In this document: one piece after another, positions 12,350 through 23,547 of the stretch
Position numbering within the stretch: the first letter of the stretch is position 1
How the letters are laid out: every line of letters begins with the position of its first letter
NCBI GenBank assembly: GCA_963678705.1
Contig: OY783210.1
Location: 16,927,331-16,991,330, forward strand
From: Panorpa germanica
Taxonomy: Eukaryota; Arthropoda; Insecta; Mecoptera; Panorpidae
Direction: 5' to 3'
Length of the DNA stretch: 64,000 nucleotides
Program-made: the position numbers and the translations under genes
Notes under the pieces: generated by a model
The model's input: the letters and a program-made list of their open reading frames with translations, nothing else
Told to the model about the DNA's origin: nothing
Database searches by the model: none

Positions 12350-13562
12350 AATTAAAATACCTGCATTGTTACGTAATGTAAAATTCACTAATAAATCCAC
12401 TACAAAATGTCGAACACGAACAGAACAAGGCGTTGTCCTAAGTTGTCCGTTTTCAATAACTCGCTTTAAATAAATCTTTTTTTAATGTCTTTCCTAATGG
12501 TCGAATTAAATTGAAATATACAATTATTTCAATAAATAATATGAATAATGGCGTTTTTAATAGAATTTTATTACGCGAACCGGTTATTTGTTGTCTGATT
12601 TCACTAATTTTATTAATCATTTTATGTGTTAATATCTTAAATGGTTTAACGGTTTATTCTAATGACCCATATCGCACACTTTTGATTATTAGGTGTGGCG
12701 CTTCTTGTATTTAGTTTGAAAACATGGGGTAATTTTCTGCATGAATTTAGGTCTACTTTGCGCTTCATATTATGACTGAAATACCATTGGAAAAAGTCTC
12801 CCATTTACCAGTTTAAGAAAAAGTTGTGAAGGAAGAATTTGTTCAAAATTTTGTTCTCTTTAAGATTGATAATAAATACCAAATCTCTAAAATCAACCAA
12901 TGCCGAGATATTTTAAGAAAACCCAAAAAAAGTCCAAAACTTGTTCACTTCTCTTTCACTTTAATTTAATACTAAGTAAACTCTTAAAATTGATTGATAA
13001 ACACTAAAAAATTGGTATTACAATAGAAAAAAATTCGAGTAAAACAAAATGATATTAAAGAATGTATAAAACATAATCAAAAAGTAAATCTTAAATCTTA
13101 TTTCTCACTAAAATAATTCAAACATCAATCTAACGAAAGAATCAGGTAATCATAGTATTTTTAATTTGAACTTTAACAATAAAACATAAAAAAATATATA
13201 TAATACCTCAATAATAGAGAAACAAGCTTCTTAAGTATAAAGTATTGTAAATAAGAATGCATTTGTAGTTGAATTGAAATACCATGAATTATAGGTCGGA
13301 TAATTAAAATGAAATTTATCAATCTTTTAATTTATATCTTTTACTTCGAATCTTTGATGCCAGAGAACTGTTATTAAAAGTATTAAACCATATGCATAAT
13401 AATAATAATATAGTCCATTCTATACTTGATCAAGTTGATTTTTTATTTCTTTACTTTTACTGCTGCATATGTCATAGATCTTAAGGGTACCTCTTACAAA
13501 TGGATATACGGATTTCTAAAAGATTATTTTTATTAGTAAATATATTTTATACATAGTTATTA
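12346..13562. other. AT-rich sequence with no gene
   Basis: Nothing identifiable. The small frame at 12511-12714 shows no motif. Confidence 0.6.
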
Positions 13563-14478
13563 TTTATTTATATATTAATTGTGTATGCCTTTCGGCTTTA
13601 CAATCTACAGTATTATATTTCTAATACATTTCATTCCTATATACATTCCAAACTTAAAACTAAACTTAAACTAAACTTAAAATCTTCTCGACTTTTACTA
13701 CTTCCAAAAGTGCTTTCTGCTTCTTCTTCTTTTGGCCCTCTCTATTATTCTCCACCAGCTTATTACCACCAGTTTATTCTCCTGTTTTTCCTTTCCTTCT
13801 TACTATTTCCGCCATCCACCTCTTTCCTTCACTGCCTCCCTTTAATAGCTGGCCAATATTCCTTTCGCTTGCTACTTTTTCCTTACACTCAAACTTAATG
13901 TGCTCCAGTGTTTCGTCCTCCGCTCCACACATTCTACACTTTCTTTCCTCACTCTTTTCCCAGTATCTGTTTCCTTTTTCCTCATTTCCCAATCTAAACC
14001 TTGCTGTTCTTCTTATGTGTTTTATGTCTTTTTCTATAAGGTACTGAGGCACATTATTTTCCCATAACCTCTTATATCTTTTATTGTAGTTACTTTTTTC
14101 TATTTTTCCCATTCTCTCCTGCTGCTGTGTCTCCTTATCCCTTCTCCTTAGCTCCTCTGCCACACTTGCGCCACCTTCTCTTCTCCTCTCTGCCTCCTCG
14201 ATCGCCATTCCATTCCTTTCAAAGTATTCTTTTCTCTTTTTTGGACCTCCTCCCCCCCCCATTCTTTATGTAATCCTCTCTTATTTTCTTTAAGATTTTG
14301 CTTTCCGCTCTGTTCAATTTCTCCTCGTATTTTACCGCTCTTTCCCCTGTTTTAATTCGTATCTTATCCCTCTTTAGCTCCTCCATCACCATGTATCCTG
14401 GCGTGCACCTGTCCAGCCCTAGTACCCATTTCATGTATCTCACCTGTATTCTTTCCAACTTTTCTTGTTATTATATAC
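13563..14478 (-). pseudogene. 5'-truncated LINE: ORF2 C-terminus and 3' UTR
   Basis: The minus strand encodes the post-polymerase C-terminus of a non-LTR retrotransposon ORF2. The segment 14458-14219 carries MERIQVRYMKWVLG and TPGYMVMEE, the region just after the reverse transcriptase. The segment 14262-13774 carries a highly charged stretch, then a C-X2-C-X8-H-X4-C zinc knuckle (CRMCG...EHIKFEC), then GGSEGKRWMAEI. The two frames join at a run of ten G residues (plus-strand C-tract near 14262), so one homopolymer-length change explains the break. The 3' UTR contains GCCGAAAGGC (plus 13587-13596) and a TAAATAA-like tail. The catalytic polymerase and endonuclease are absent. Related relics are at 1.5, 26.6, 33.3, 41.3, 45.1 and 47.2 kb. 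Confidence 0.85.
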
Positions 14479-14479
14479 A

Positions 14480-14671
14480 TAGTTCAATTTACGAGAGTTC
14501 GCCACCGACTTATACTTAAAAGAGGTTATAATTATTATTTTATCTTATTTGATCCCATATACATTATAGAAAAATAAGTGAGTCAGTGTTTTTTCTTTGT
14601 ATCAACAGTTTATACGGCACAACTTGTTTTACGTATGAGTCGCCTCCGCGGAACTCTCGTAATTTGAGCTA
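14480..14671. mobile_element. MITE family B, copy 1
   Basis: Terminal inverted repeats of about 19 bp, GTTCAATTTACGAGAGTTC at the left and the complement of GCTCAAATTACGAGAGTTC at the right, are flanked by TA on both sides. A TA duplication fits the Tc1/mariner superfamily, but no transposase is present, so the assignment is inferred. About 190 bp long. Copies at 20316-20691 and 56219-56412 share the interior but have a shorter left end. Confidence 0.8.
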
Positions 14672-15167
14672 TATTTTAGAAAATATATCTAGAAGCATGC
14701 CTAATCACAGAAAAGATGTTTTATTTATTCAATAAAAAAATTTACATATATTAACAAAATTTGTTCAGAAGATTCACAACTATAACCTATCGGGGCACTA
14801 TATATATTGTCTCGTAATAACATCTGTGGAGAAAAAAAAACATAGTTAGTTAAGCGTCGTTTGTTGACATAAACAGTTTTGGCCTCATCCACCAACGTTC
14901 CTCAGTCATCGTCCGTCAAGTCCCAAAGTACAGTAGCCAAAACTACAGCCGAGTCTGAGCCTTGATTTTCCGCTTTATCACGAATGTTTCGAAACTTTTA
15001 GGCCTGTTCAAACACTTTTGTTTTACTTAGAGTAGCATTACCGAACTGCGCTGGAGTCTATTGAAAATTTTACTCGATTTCCCATGAGAGAAAACAAATA
15101 ATAACGCGTTGCGCAACAGACACTATTACTTTCTGTTTACTAATTAATGAAATGGTGGACGTGAGTG
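14672..15167. other. Sequence with no gene
   Basis: No gene or element recognised. Composition is slightly less AT-rich from about 14870 to 15070 without a readable protein. Confidence 0.5.
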
Positions 15168-15420
15168 CCCAGTAAACATTTTAGAATCAGTTTGCCATCA
15201 TATTAAAAATGCGCATGACTTTTTTGTCATGAAAGAGTTCATTAACAGTTCAGTTTCTCACAGTCGTTCATATGAAATGTCTATTTTATCGGCTATTAAT
15301 GGTGAAACCACTCCACCTGCCAGAATACACATGAGCATAAAGTTGATGCGGACTATAATTGAAGTGAAATAGTGATAGATACGTCACAAAACGAAACACA
15401 TCACCAAATTGTTTACTGTG
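15168..15420 (+). mobile_element. MITE family A, copy 2
   Basis: Full-length relative of 6578-6837 and 30475-30743: it begins CCCAGTAAACATTT and ends near TTGTTTACTGTG. It is the most diverged copy, with a damaged right inverted repeat. No coding capacity and no evident target duplication. Confidence 0.78.
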
Positions 15421-15714
15421 AGGCGCCAGGCACTGGTTTCCCGTCCTGTTGCACTTACTACGTGAGTTAAATGACCCAACAAAATTCCGGATTATATTTG
15501 AATTGCTCTCGTAGTTTCATAAATAATGTAAATATTTCCAACTATATGACTATTTCATTCTAAAAATAATTGCACTACAAAAACATGAGCTTCCTTAATT
15601 TAACATAAGTTGTAGCCTAAATGAATTAGCTAAGATGGGTAATATGATCAGATGAAGAAGAAGTAGGGATCCTTAATTTATATATAAATAAAAATAAAAT
15701 AAAACCCGTTCATA

Positions 15715-15960
15715 TATACCGTGGGCGATGCTGGTGTACGATGGCGTTGTACGGTGTAAAAGCGCCGTTCAAACCTGCGCCGGCCCGGCACACCTATAAA
15801 TAACTTCAATATTTCACGGTTAACTCTGTTGTCTACCTATAAAAAAGTCCTACAGGCTGTACTACCTGTAGGTACCTAAACCGAACCCGGTACCGCAGTA
15901 CCGCGGACTTGTAACACACACAAGGAATCCCGGTAAGATACTACAGGGTGACTCACGATT
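15715..15960. other. GC-rich island of unknown origin
   Basis: About 240 bp with many CpG dinucleotides stand out from very AT-rich flanks. It contains GCGCCGGCCCGGCACACC followed by TATAAATAA, plus ACCGAACCCGGTACCGC. No frame shows a known protein motif and no inverted or direct repeat bounds it. It could be a fragment of an unrecognised transposon or a CpG-bearing promoter. The TATAAATA string is suggestive only. Confidence 0.4.
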
Positions 15961-18278
15961 ATGTAATGAGGGTAATAACATCGTTGGAAACCGACCTCTT
16001 ATTGTTTGTCAACATTTGGTATAATTTAATTAGAAAGACAGGTTACAATGAGCTTAACACATTTTTTAAAGTCGAATATTTAAAATATTTATTGAAATAC
16101 ATTCTCTAGTAACATTGGTAGTAATGTACTTAATTACTGTGCCAAATATGAGCAAGATTGGTTAATCTATTTTTTTACAGTAGCTGCTTGAATCAGTCTA
16201 CTTCAATAGTATATGAATTTTACAATAAAAGAAATTATTAAAAAGGTTGTGTTGCAAAAAAAATTCTTGTCTTTTACCTTCTTCATTTCTTTAAATATTC
16301 AAAAGTTGACTGAGATATAACTATTTAAAATTTTAATTTCAGTTTTGTTGCTTAACTTTAAGTTATATTTAAACATCACGCTATCTGTAGTATAATGAGC
16401 AAGTTTAAATATGTAACTAAATCATAATTTGTTTCTCTGAAAATTGCGAAATATCTTTCACTTTAAATATTAAAATTCAAAAAAGGCTACAAGAGAAACC
16501 AATTTAAACTTTTAAATAAATACTATAAAACTATTTTTGTGATCTTACATCATATAATTCTTCTAATAAATAAAAGTTATAATAAAATATTTTAAAAGTA
16601 AAATTATAACTATATTTCTGTAAGAGATGAGACTGGAAAAAGATGGTCATTAATTTAAACAAGGGTATGATTGTTATAAAAATAAATTGGACGTAATTTG
16701 ATATCGACAAAGAGTTGTTATTACCAATATCCAGTGATGGTCAAGCTCGTTTATTAAAAGTAACAATGTTGTATTAATATAAAATCAACCAAAAAATATA
16801 ATTATATTTTTAATAGCTAAAATAGATAGGAGTCGTTCATTAATTTCTTTCCCAGCAAAGAGCCGTGAATAAAACTGAACCCCCATCAATTGTGAGGAAG
16901 GGAAATTTATAAATTCATTAAAAATATCTAAATTAGAATTAAAGATCTGCCTAATTTGAATTTACTCACTATCTCTTAGCAAACAGTAGTCTCTTAACTG
17001 TAGTTTATTATAAACCCTTGATAACACTTTTGTTTCTTGCCTCTGATATTGGTTTGAGTTGAACATAAGTCTACATTTTTAAGAAATCTACATAACATTT
17101 CTAAAACATGTTTTAAAACCAGTGTATTGAATAATAATTGAAAATCTGTATTAATTTTCATAGCGCACAGTGCTAATAATATTAATTTTAATAAATTCAA
17201 ACAAAAATTAAGAATAATTAATATACTCGGTTATTAATTTTAGTATGCATTTGTCTATTTATTTGTATTAAATTTAAGAACATTTTTAACAGCGCAGCTT
17301 AATTAAGCAAATTATCTGCTTTACATTTTTCTTTAATTACCTGTGGTCACTCTTTATTAAAACTATAATTGATGTAATACCACTTTTTAGGTTAATGTCC
17401 TTACTATTGAAAAATCGGTCTAGTAATTTTTATAAATGAAAACTGTGTTTATTTTATTCGCATTATATTTTGTATATAAGATCCTAACTCCGCATGTTGA
17501 CAGCACCTGTGTTACAAGTAAGTAAGCCTAAAGCTGCGTGAAACTATAGGTCTTATTATTTTTAAATGTCTATCTGTCCATGATCAATGCGTGACAAACA
17601 CGTACATTATTTTATACACGTAATACAAAATGATTGGATTTTTTAATAAAATAGAATATTTGATAGTTGTACCCATAAAAATAATATACATAATATTAAT
17701 AATTAATACTACATAACGATTTTTAATATGATTACTGTCTTTCTTAATTCATTATAATAATAATTTATATTAATTATTGTTATTTTATATTATACATTTA
17801 AATATTTCTGTAATTAAAGATGTTATTTATTAACTGTTTTATTAATAGTCGCTATTTATCGGTCGTATCAGCGAAAGCGTTAAAAATAAGTTTTTACGAG
17901 TTAAACTGATTTGATATTGGTAATTATATTTAATTTGTGATAAAAATAGTATTTCAATAGATTTAAAATTAAAATTTATGTAGAATTTAAAAATGTATAT
18001 CCACGTCATCACAATGCTGTCATTCATTACTAGGGAATGAAACAAATTGCAGCAATGTCACAATATTCCATAGCTACACTAAATAGTCACTGTAAGAGAG
18101 ACTTAAAAGTGCACGATTCATTGTTCATACATTCCTTTTAAGAATAGTACTGAAGAAAAAATAAAATCTAATCCTAAACAAATTAATCTAATCGACGCTC
18201 AACCAAATAATAATATCTAAAACTTATAATTAATGAATAATTAATCGATAATCTAATATGTGTATTTTATATTTTAAC
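15961..18278. other. AT-rich sequence with no gene
   Basis: A long featureless stretch; small frames at 16994-17200 and 17842-18045 lack any motif. Confidence 0.6.
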
Positions 18279-18320
18279 TTACGCATTTTAAGCTACGACA
18301 CTATCCACTACGCCACCTAA
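18279..18320 (-). repeat. tRNA-like A-box patch
   Basis: Minus strand AGGTGGCGTAGTGGATAG resembles the 5' head and A-box of a tRNA-derived SINE. No B-box follows. Weak relic call. Confidence 0.35.
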
Positions 18321-18760
18321 CTTAATAATAAATTAATAAATCAATTTAACTATTTGATGCTATTATAATTCCATTACATATAATTGCTGAGAAATTATAT
18401 AACTGAATTTATTTCCTCTTGAATGCCATTATGTTCCACAGTAAAATAAATTACCTTTTTTTACTATTACTTTAATATAATGCATTAAGCAAAAGTGCAT
18501 CCATTGCAAAATATAATTGGCGCATGGTGAATGCTGCATACGTCATTGAATTTAAAGTGGAGTGGGAATTAAATACCAGAAAGTATTTAATTAATTATTT
18601 AAAAATGTCTATTAAAAGAAATTAAATATTTTCTTTGTGCTTTAGTAATAATTTACTTCAGTTAATGTGTTTATATTTAATTAGTTCTTTTAAAATTTAA
18701 TAACAACTAGATATTGTAAATAAAACTTTAAAAAAAGTTAACTTTGCTACACTTACAGTA

Positions 18761-19291
18761 GTGAATAAAAAAGTTAATCACCGACCAGTAACAATAAATG
18801 GACAAGCTATCCCGCATGCAAACACGGCGAAATATTTGGGGATGACACTAGATGCCAAATTGCGTTGGAAGGCACACGTGAAGAAAAAGAAAGAAGAAAT
18901 GGGAATCAGATATAGAAAAATGTATTGGCTAATGGGACGACAAGTATTGTTATCCTTACATAATAAGTTAATAATATATCAGCAAATACTAAAGCCAGTG
19001 TGGACGTATGGTATCCAACTGTGGGGTTGCACCAAAGACAGTAACATCAAAATCATCCAGACATTTCAGAACAAAGTACTACGTAACATAGTTAACGCGC
19101 CGTGGTACGCTCGTAACGTAGACATCCATAAGGATCTAGGAATCACTACAGTTGCTGAAGAAATAAAAAAACATGCTAAGAAGCACAAGGAACGACTCCA
19201 ACAACACGCAAATGATGAAGTGGTACAGTTGCTCGACACTGACGGGTTGCAGCGAAGGCTAAAGAGAACGAAGCCGTTCGAACTAGTATGA
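18761..19291 (+). pseudogene. LINE ORF2 C-terminal fragment (post-reverse-transcriptase domain)
   Basis: A 176-codon frame open to its natural stop, truncated at its 5' end by the insertion (the first codon belongs to the target duplication, not to a real start). It includes AKYLGMTLDAKLRWKAHV and LKPVWTYGIQLWGCTKDSN, the thumb-region strings found after the FADD core in jockey-clade reverse transcriptases, and ends in a basic tail. The catalytic palm and the endonuclease are missing, so it has no activity of its own. Confidence 0.9.
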
Positions 19292-19414
19292 ATGAACGAG
19301 TATTATCACTGGATAACACTCGACGTCTTTTGTTTAGATTAGTATTAGAGATAAGCTATTGGTTAATTGTACAAAATTAGTTATAGCAGTAAATAATAAT
19401 AATAAAAAAAAAAA
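18763..19414 (+). mobile_element. 5'-truncated jockey-type LINE with target-site duplication
   Basis: A 652-bp insertion bounded by a perfect 12-bp direct repeat ACTTACAGTAGT at 18751-18762 and 19415-19426. It begins inside ORF2 coding and ends in TAATAATAAT plus an A-tract, the classic product of aborted target-primed reverse transcription. Perfect duplications and an open frame indicate a fairly young insertion. Confidence 0.93.
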
Positions 19415-19426
19415 ACTTACAGTAGT

Positions 19427-20315
19427 ACTAAAATCCAAAAACTAATTTTCCGATTTCCTCGACCTAGTTGGGACAATAAATCACATTTTTGACTGATGGT
19501 TCCGTCATACATTTTTATTTTAAAATAGAATTTCTAATGTCACTATAAATCTTATAAAAATAACGGTTATATTTACGTAAATCAGACTACTCAGATAATG
19601 TAAACATAAATAATTTTGAATGGTAAACTTTTATCTCCCATATCAAAACTTATAACCATTTGTCATATTACTAATCTTAGAGACTTTGACATAAATTTTA
19701 AAGATCATTATGTTTTTATTAACTGTTGCTGTTGGTATAATATATTTGAGATTGAAATCTTAAAATCCGTATAAATTTATTCGTGAGATTCTATTTAATA
19801 TTAAATATTAAATAAAAAATGACACTGGAAAAAGCTACCTTTAAATATTGATTGTCTTCAGAAGATAGTATTACAAATATGTCAAACAAATATGACATTT
19901 TTGACAGTTTAGAGTTCCTCATTACAATACAATGACAGATTTTTCTTTTTCTTTGTTCATCTTCGTTTTTTTTTTTTTTTTATTCGTATACTGAATATGT
20001 CAATCAAAAACGAAATGCCTATGGCATTGCAATGATGAATAAGAAGAAATATTAAAGAACGTTTCATTTGAAATTTGTTAAATTGCTGAATCTAATACTA
20101 AAACTAACTTCTCGCTTGTTGCAAAACTACGAGTGTAATTTAATTAAAAAAAAAATATTAAAGTCTAAACTTTGCAATAGATTTTTGTGTTATATCCCCA
20201 CGCTTTTATTATTCTTATGTAAAAGGAGAGCGACGTACGTAGGCGCAAGGGGGCCCCTAAGACAGTGAGTAAAAAATTAAGTATAACATAATTCAAATTA
20301 CTTATAAATTAATTA
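19427..20315. other. AT-rich sequence with no gene
   Basis: No element recognised. A T-tract lies at about 19967-19981, and a short GC-rich string, GGCGCAAGGGGGCCCC (20242-20257), has no identified partner. Confidence 0.5.
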
Positions 20316-20691
20316 TAGTTCGGCGGCCACTTATACTTAAAAGAGGTTTTTTTTTTTTTTAATTTAGTTTCTCGGGCTTCGTAGGCACGTAGCCTTTTAT
20401 CGCCCCTAATATATTCTGCTTCTTCTTATACTTTGTATCCCGATAACAAGAATGATCTATTCATGGCTACTGCTGTTATAAATTTCGGTTTCTCAATCAA
20501 AAAGGCGGTGTTAACAGGAAGCGTCTTAAAAGAGGTTATAACAGCGGTATAAATCTATAATTCGATAATGAATTTTATCTTATTCGTTTCTATATACATT
20601 ATAGGAAAATAAGTGAGTCAGTGCTTTTTAGTTATATCGGCAGTGTATGCACCACAACTTGTTTTAATTGGAACTCTCGTAATTGGAACTA
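20316..20691. mobile_element. MITE family B, copy 2, interrupted by a retroposon
   Basis: The interior and right end match 14480-14671 and 56219-56412 (AGTGAGTCAGTGCTTTTTAG and right end GAACTCTCGTAATT). TA flanks both ends. The left end lacks the AATTTACGAGAGTTC block seen in copy 1, consistent with loss between two GTTC repeats. A minus-oriented retroposon occupies 20348-20524. Confidence 0.82.
20348..20524 (-). mobile_element. Poly(A)-tailed retroposon copy 2, nested in MITE-B
   Basis: A T-tract on the plus strand (poly(A) in element orientation) followed by about 175 bp nearly identical to 3490-3653. It is bounded by CTTAAAAGAGGTT at 20336-20348 and 20525-20537, a 13-bp target-site duplication of MITE sequence that other MITE-B copies carry only once. 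It is truncated 5' relative to the 3.5-kb copy. This dates it as younger than the MITE. Confidence 0.88.
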
Positions 20692-21531
20692 TAGTAATAT
20701 TTCATTCTGTTTAAAGTGAATAGAATGCATAAATGGAATATATTACTGTTCCATTAAAAATTAATTCATAAAGCGTAGAAGTAGAGACCTCAAAAAAATG
20801 TATTTCATTATTTATACCGAATTATATATAATCGAATCAAGAATATATAGAGCTAGTCGGAGGAATAAACCCAAATGCCCAACTGTCTGCACATCTGCTC
20901 TATCGCCAGCAGAAAAATGAAACTACGAAATATGAAGTGAGAGAACCTTAGCGTCTGTCACAATGTGAAGATGTGGTACACCAATTCAACAATATTTATT
21001 TATTTTATTTAGAAAAGAGTTTTCATTTAAACATTCTGATATTTAGTCTACAATTAATTAGATTATTTATTTATAAGTCATGATAAAATATAAAAGACAG
21101 ATTTCAATATTCGATAAGTTTTTACGTTTGGGAAAAAACAACTTCTAGTAGTTTGATAAATCCATGTAATATGGAATCAAATTTCAGTAAAACATTTAAT
21201 AACAATAAAGAATCTGGAAACGCCATCGCTATCGCCATACCACGCCTAGTCTGGTTCAATAATAAACACAAAATTAAATAAAACAATTTTGTTATAAAAT
21301 CATTCACTGTTTTATCAATGAATCTCACACATAAAAATTGAACACTTAAAATCACTGCGGAGCGCAGCATACGCATGTGGTTGGTGTAATAATCTACGGA
21401 GAAGACTGTAGTAAAATATATGGAAAATAAAACCTATTTTTATTGGAGTATCAATTTACAAAATTTGTTAGAAGCTAAAGAAGTTCACTGATGTTAATTT
21501 ATGACTAAATATAAGACGATTATATGTTAGA
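20692..21531. other. AT-rich sequence with no gene
   Basis: No recognisable gene or repeat. Confidence 0.55.
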
Positions 21532-21720
21532 CTAGCGATTCGCCCCGTCGCAGAGCAACGTGTCTGATTTAATTATACGTTATTGTCATTGTGTATTGCG
21601 GTATGCACGGGTCTATTTGTTGTGTTGTTTATTATTAATTATTTAACACTCTTACGTATATTTAACGTCCATTTGACGATGTGTCTAAGTGCACCACCCC
21701 ATAATTTCAAAGTATATTAA
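21532..21720 (-). mobile_element. Helitron-like element, 3' end
   Basis: On the minus strand the sequence ends GCGACGGGGCGAATCG then CTAG, followed by T, the form of a Helitron 3' terminus. Internal sequence at 21652-21700 is shared with 9096-9180. No 5' TC end or Rep/helicase coding was located, so the right boundary given is only where similarity stops. Confidence 0.55.
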
Positions 21721-21974
21721 ACATTATTTCTTAATTCATTCTTTTATATTCAAGAAACTCTACATAGAAATAAGTCCTGCTCTCAATTGGTCTATTAAAT
21801 TCAAATAACTCCCACCTGCTCCTCTTAATGTCAACTAGAAAATTGGAAAATCAGGGTGTACTATTGAAATAATGAGAACTAGTTCAAATTTTTAATAAAA
21901 GCCATCGTGCTTTTTAAAATTATCTGAAAAGCTTCAAAAATAGGGTAAGGATCTGTGATCTTTCGTTACCATTG

Positions 21975-22183
21975 TATTAAACAAAGAAGGAACTTTAGAT
22001 CATATTATATTTGAATGCATAAATTATAGTTTAGAAAGATCAAAATTCAATAGAGAAATATTAAATGTGATTAAAACTTTTCCTGTTAATACTAAATTTT
22101 TGTTAAGTGATTCAAAATTAATTAGAGAATTATTGAAATATTACTATTACAATATTACTATTATAATATTATTATTATTGAAC
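21975..22183 (+). pseudogene. LINE ORF2 C-terminal fragment, second family
   Basis: The plus strand reads NKEGTLDHIIFECINYSLER and then a KFNREIL-like continuation without stops for about 60 codons. This is the HxxxxC half of the C-terminal zinc knuckle typical of I- and R1-like LINE ORF2 proteins. The upstream CxxC half is lost and the frame is closed at its 5' side. The sequence differs clearly from the family at 13.6 kb. It abuts the hAT-like repeat at 22183. Confidence 0.65.
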
Positions 22184-22370
22184 GGATTTAGAGGTGAGGA
22201 GGCTCTGGGGGAACGAAGAAGTGGATGCCCCTAATTATTTTCCGAATAAAAGAAACAATTTTTTTTTCATCACGTCTTTCAAAAATTTATTGCTTTTATT
22301 TCTATTGTAGAGGCCCCTTTCTTGTGGAAACACCGAGGCAGTAGCCCCGCCTGCCCTCTGTCTAAATCCG
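22183..22370. mobile_element. Probable hAT-like non-autonomous element
   Basis: Inverted ends CGGATTTAGA (left) and the complement of CCGGATTTAGAC (right) enclose a GC-richer segment containing AGGCCCCTTTCTTG and GTAGCCCCGCCTGCCC. GGATTTAG-type ends with GGCCCC interiors are common in insect hAT derivatives. The outer CAG and an 8-bp duplication are not visible, so the ends may be eroded. Confidence 0.45.
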
Positions 22371-23238
22371 GGCCAGAATACCATAAATGGTACCTATTAA
22401 TTGTTACAAATATCCAATCCCACCTACAACACAGCTACTTTCTGATTTGAATTCACAGAATCACAGTAAAGCATCTCTGCTACACCAAGCATCACTAACA
22501 AGATATTTTAAAACATAAATTAAATAAGTTAACATTTCGATGTGGACATGATACAGTTTCTTACGTCAGACATCTCTTTTATCAAAAGGCGTATAATTCT
22601 GAACCTAATGATCATCGTAATGGTACAGTTGCACGAGAATCTAGAAACGAGATATAAATTATTATAACCATTTTGTATATAACACAATAATATTTATTTA
22701 AATAAGAAAATACATATAAATAAAAGTCAATTTGAATATTTGACATTGATAAACATTACGTGATACCTTTACAAGCAGGAACACACAAACTGGCTGCTGC
22801 ACACGTATTATGACAACTGAGTGAGTCAAAAACGCCTTAATTATAAGTGACTTTGAATTCTAGAAAGGTGAAAGAAAGGTTGGGATACTGAGAAGCTGAA
22901 GAAAGATGTGTATCATTTGAGGTCAGACTCATTGAGATGAAAGCATTAAGACAAACGATATGAAATGAAACGGCGCGACGATGAACCAGTGTAACGAACG
23001 ACTAACGGACGTAACCACGAGATGGAATAAGAAGAACTGGGAATTTAGATTAATTGTATGTATAATAAATACATGAAGTAATAAAAGTCTATGATATTAC
23101 CAGTGGCGGGCACTCTGAGGTATGTTAGGATCACAATCTATTAAATTAGAACTGTCTTGTGCGTAAGAAGCTACGAAACTAATTACTATATCACGAAGAA
23201 CGCTTTAAATATAATATATTTATTTATTTTATAATATT
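22371..23238. other. Sequence with no gene
   Basis: Nothing identified. 22860-23040 is somewhat less AT-rich but not coding in any frame I could read. Confidence 0.5.
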
Positions 23239-23547
23239 TGTACGAAATAAAACCATGCGAGTATTTGTAGATTGAATAATTATTCAATTGTTTAATGATA
23301 AAATAATTTTACACTTTTTAATAACTTTGAACCAACATTCTTATAATAACAAGATGGTTGGGAATTATGATCTTGACAGTGTAGAAGCCCAAAACACAAC
23401 TGACACGAATGCCATATCGCTGTAGCGTACAGCAGTCGTCGTATTGTAGTCATGCGCATTACTTCTATTAGAGACAACAATACATTATAATGTTGGAATG
23501 CCAACAGAGACATCTTCTTATGTTCTGTACTAATTTTGTACTGAACA
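23239..23547 (-). repeat. 3' LTR of the BEL/Pao element
   Basis: 309 bp, identical to 26058-26366 as far as I can compare by eye. In element orientation it begins TGTTCAGTAC and ends TTTATTTCGTACA. The first approximately 27 bp form a near-palindrome (TGTTCAGTAC and GTACAGAACA around a 7-nt AT loop). An ATTAAA hexamer lies in the last third and could serve as a polyadenylation signal. Confidence 0.95.

Noticed and set aside
13581..13898. 105-codon plus-strand frame
   Set aside because: Antisense shadow of the LINE ORF2 C-terminus on the minus strand.
23292..23513. 73-codon frame present twice (also 26111-26332)
   Set aside because: It lies wholly inside the two LTRs; duplication reflects LTR identity, and no function or motif is visible.
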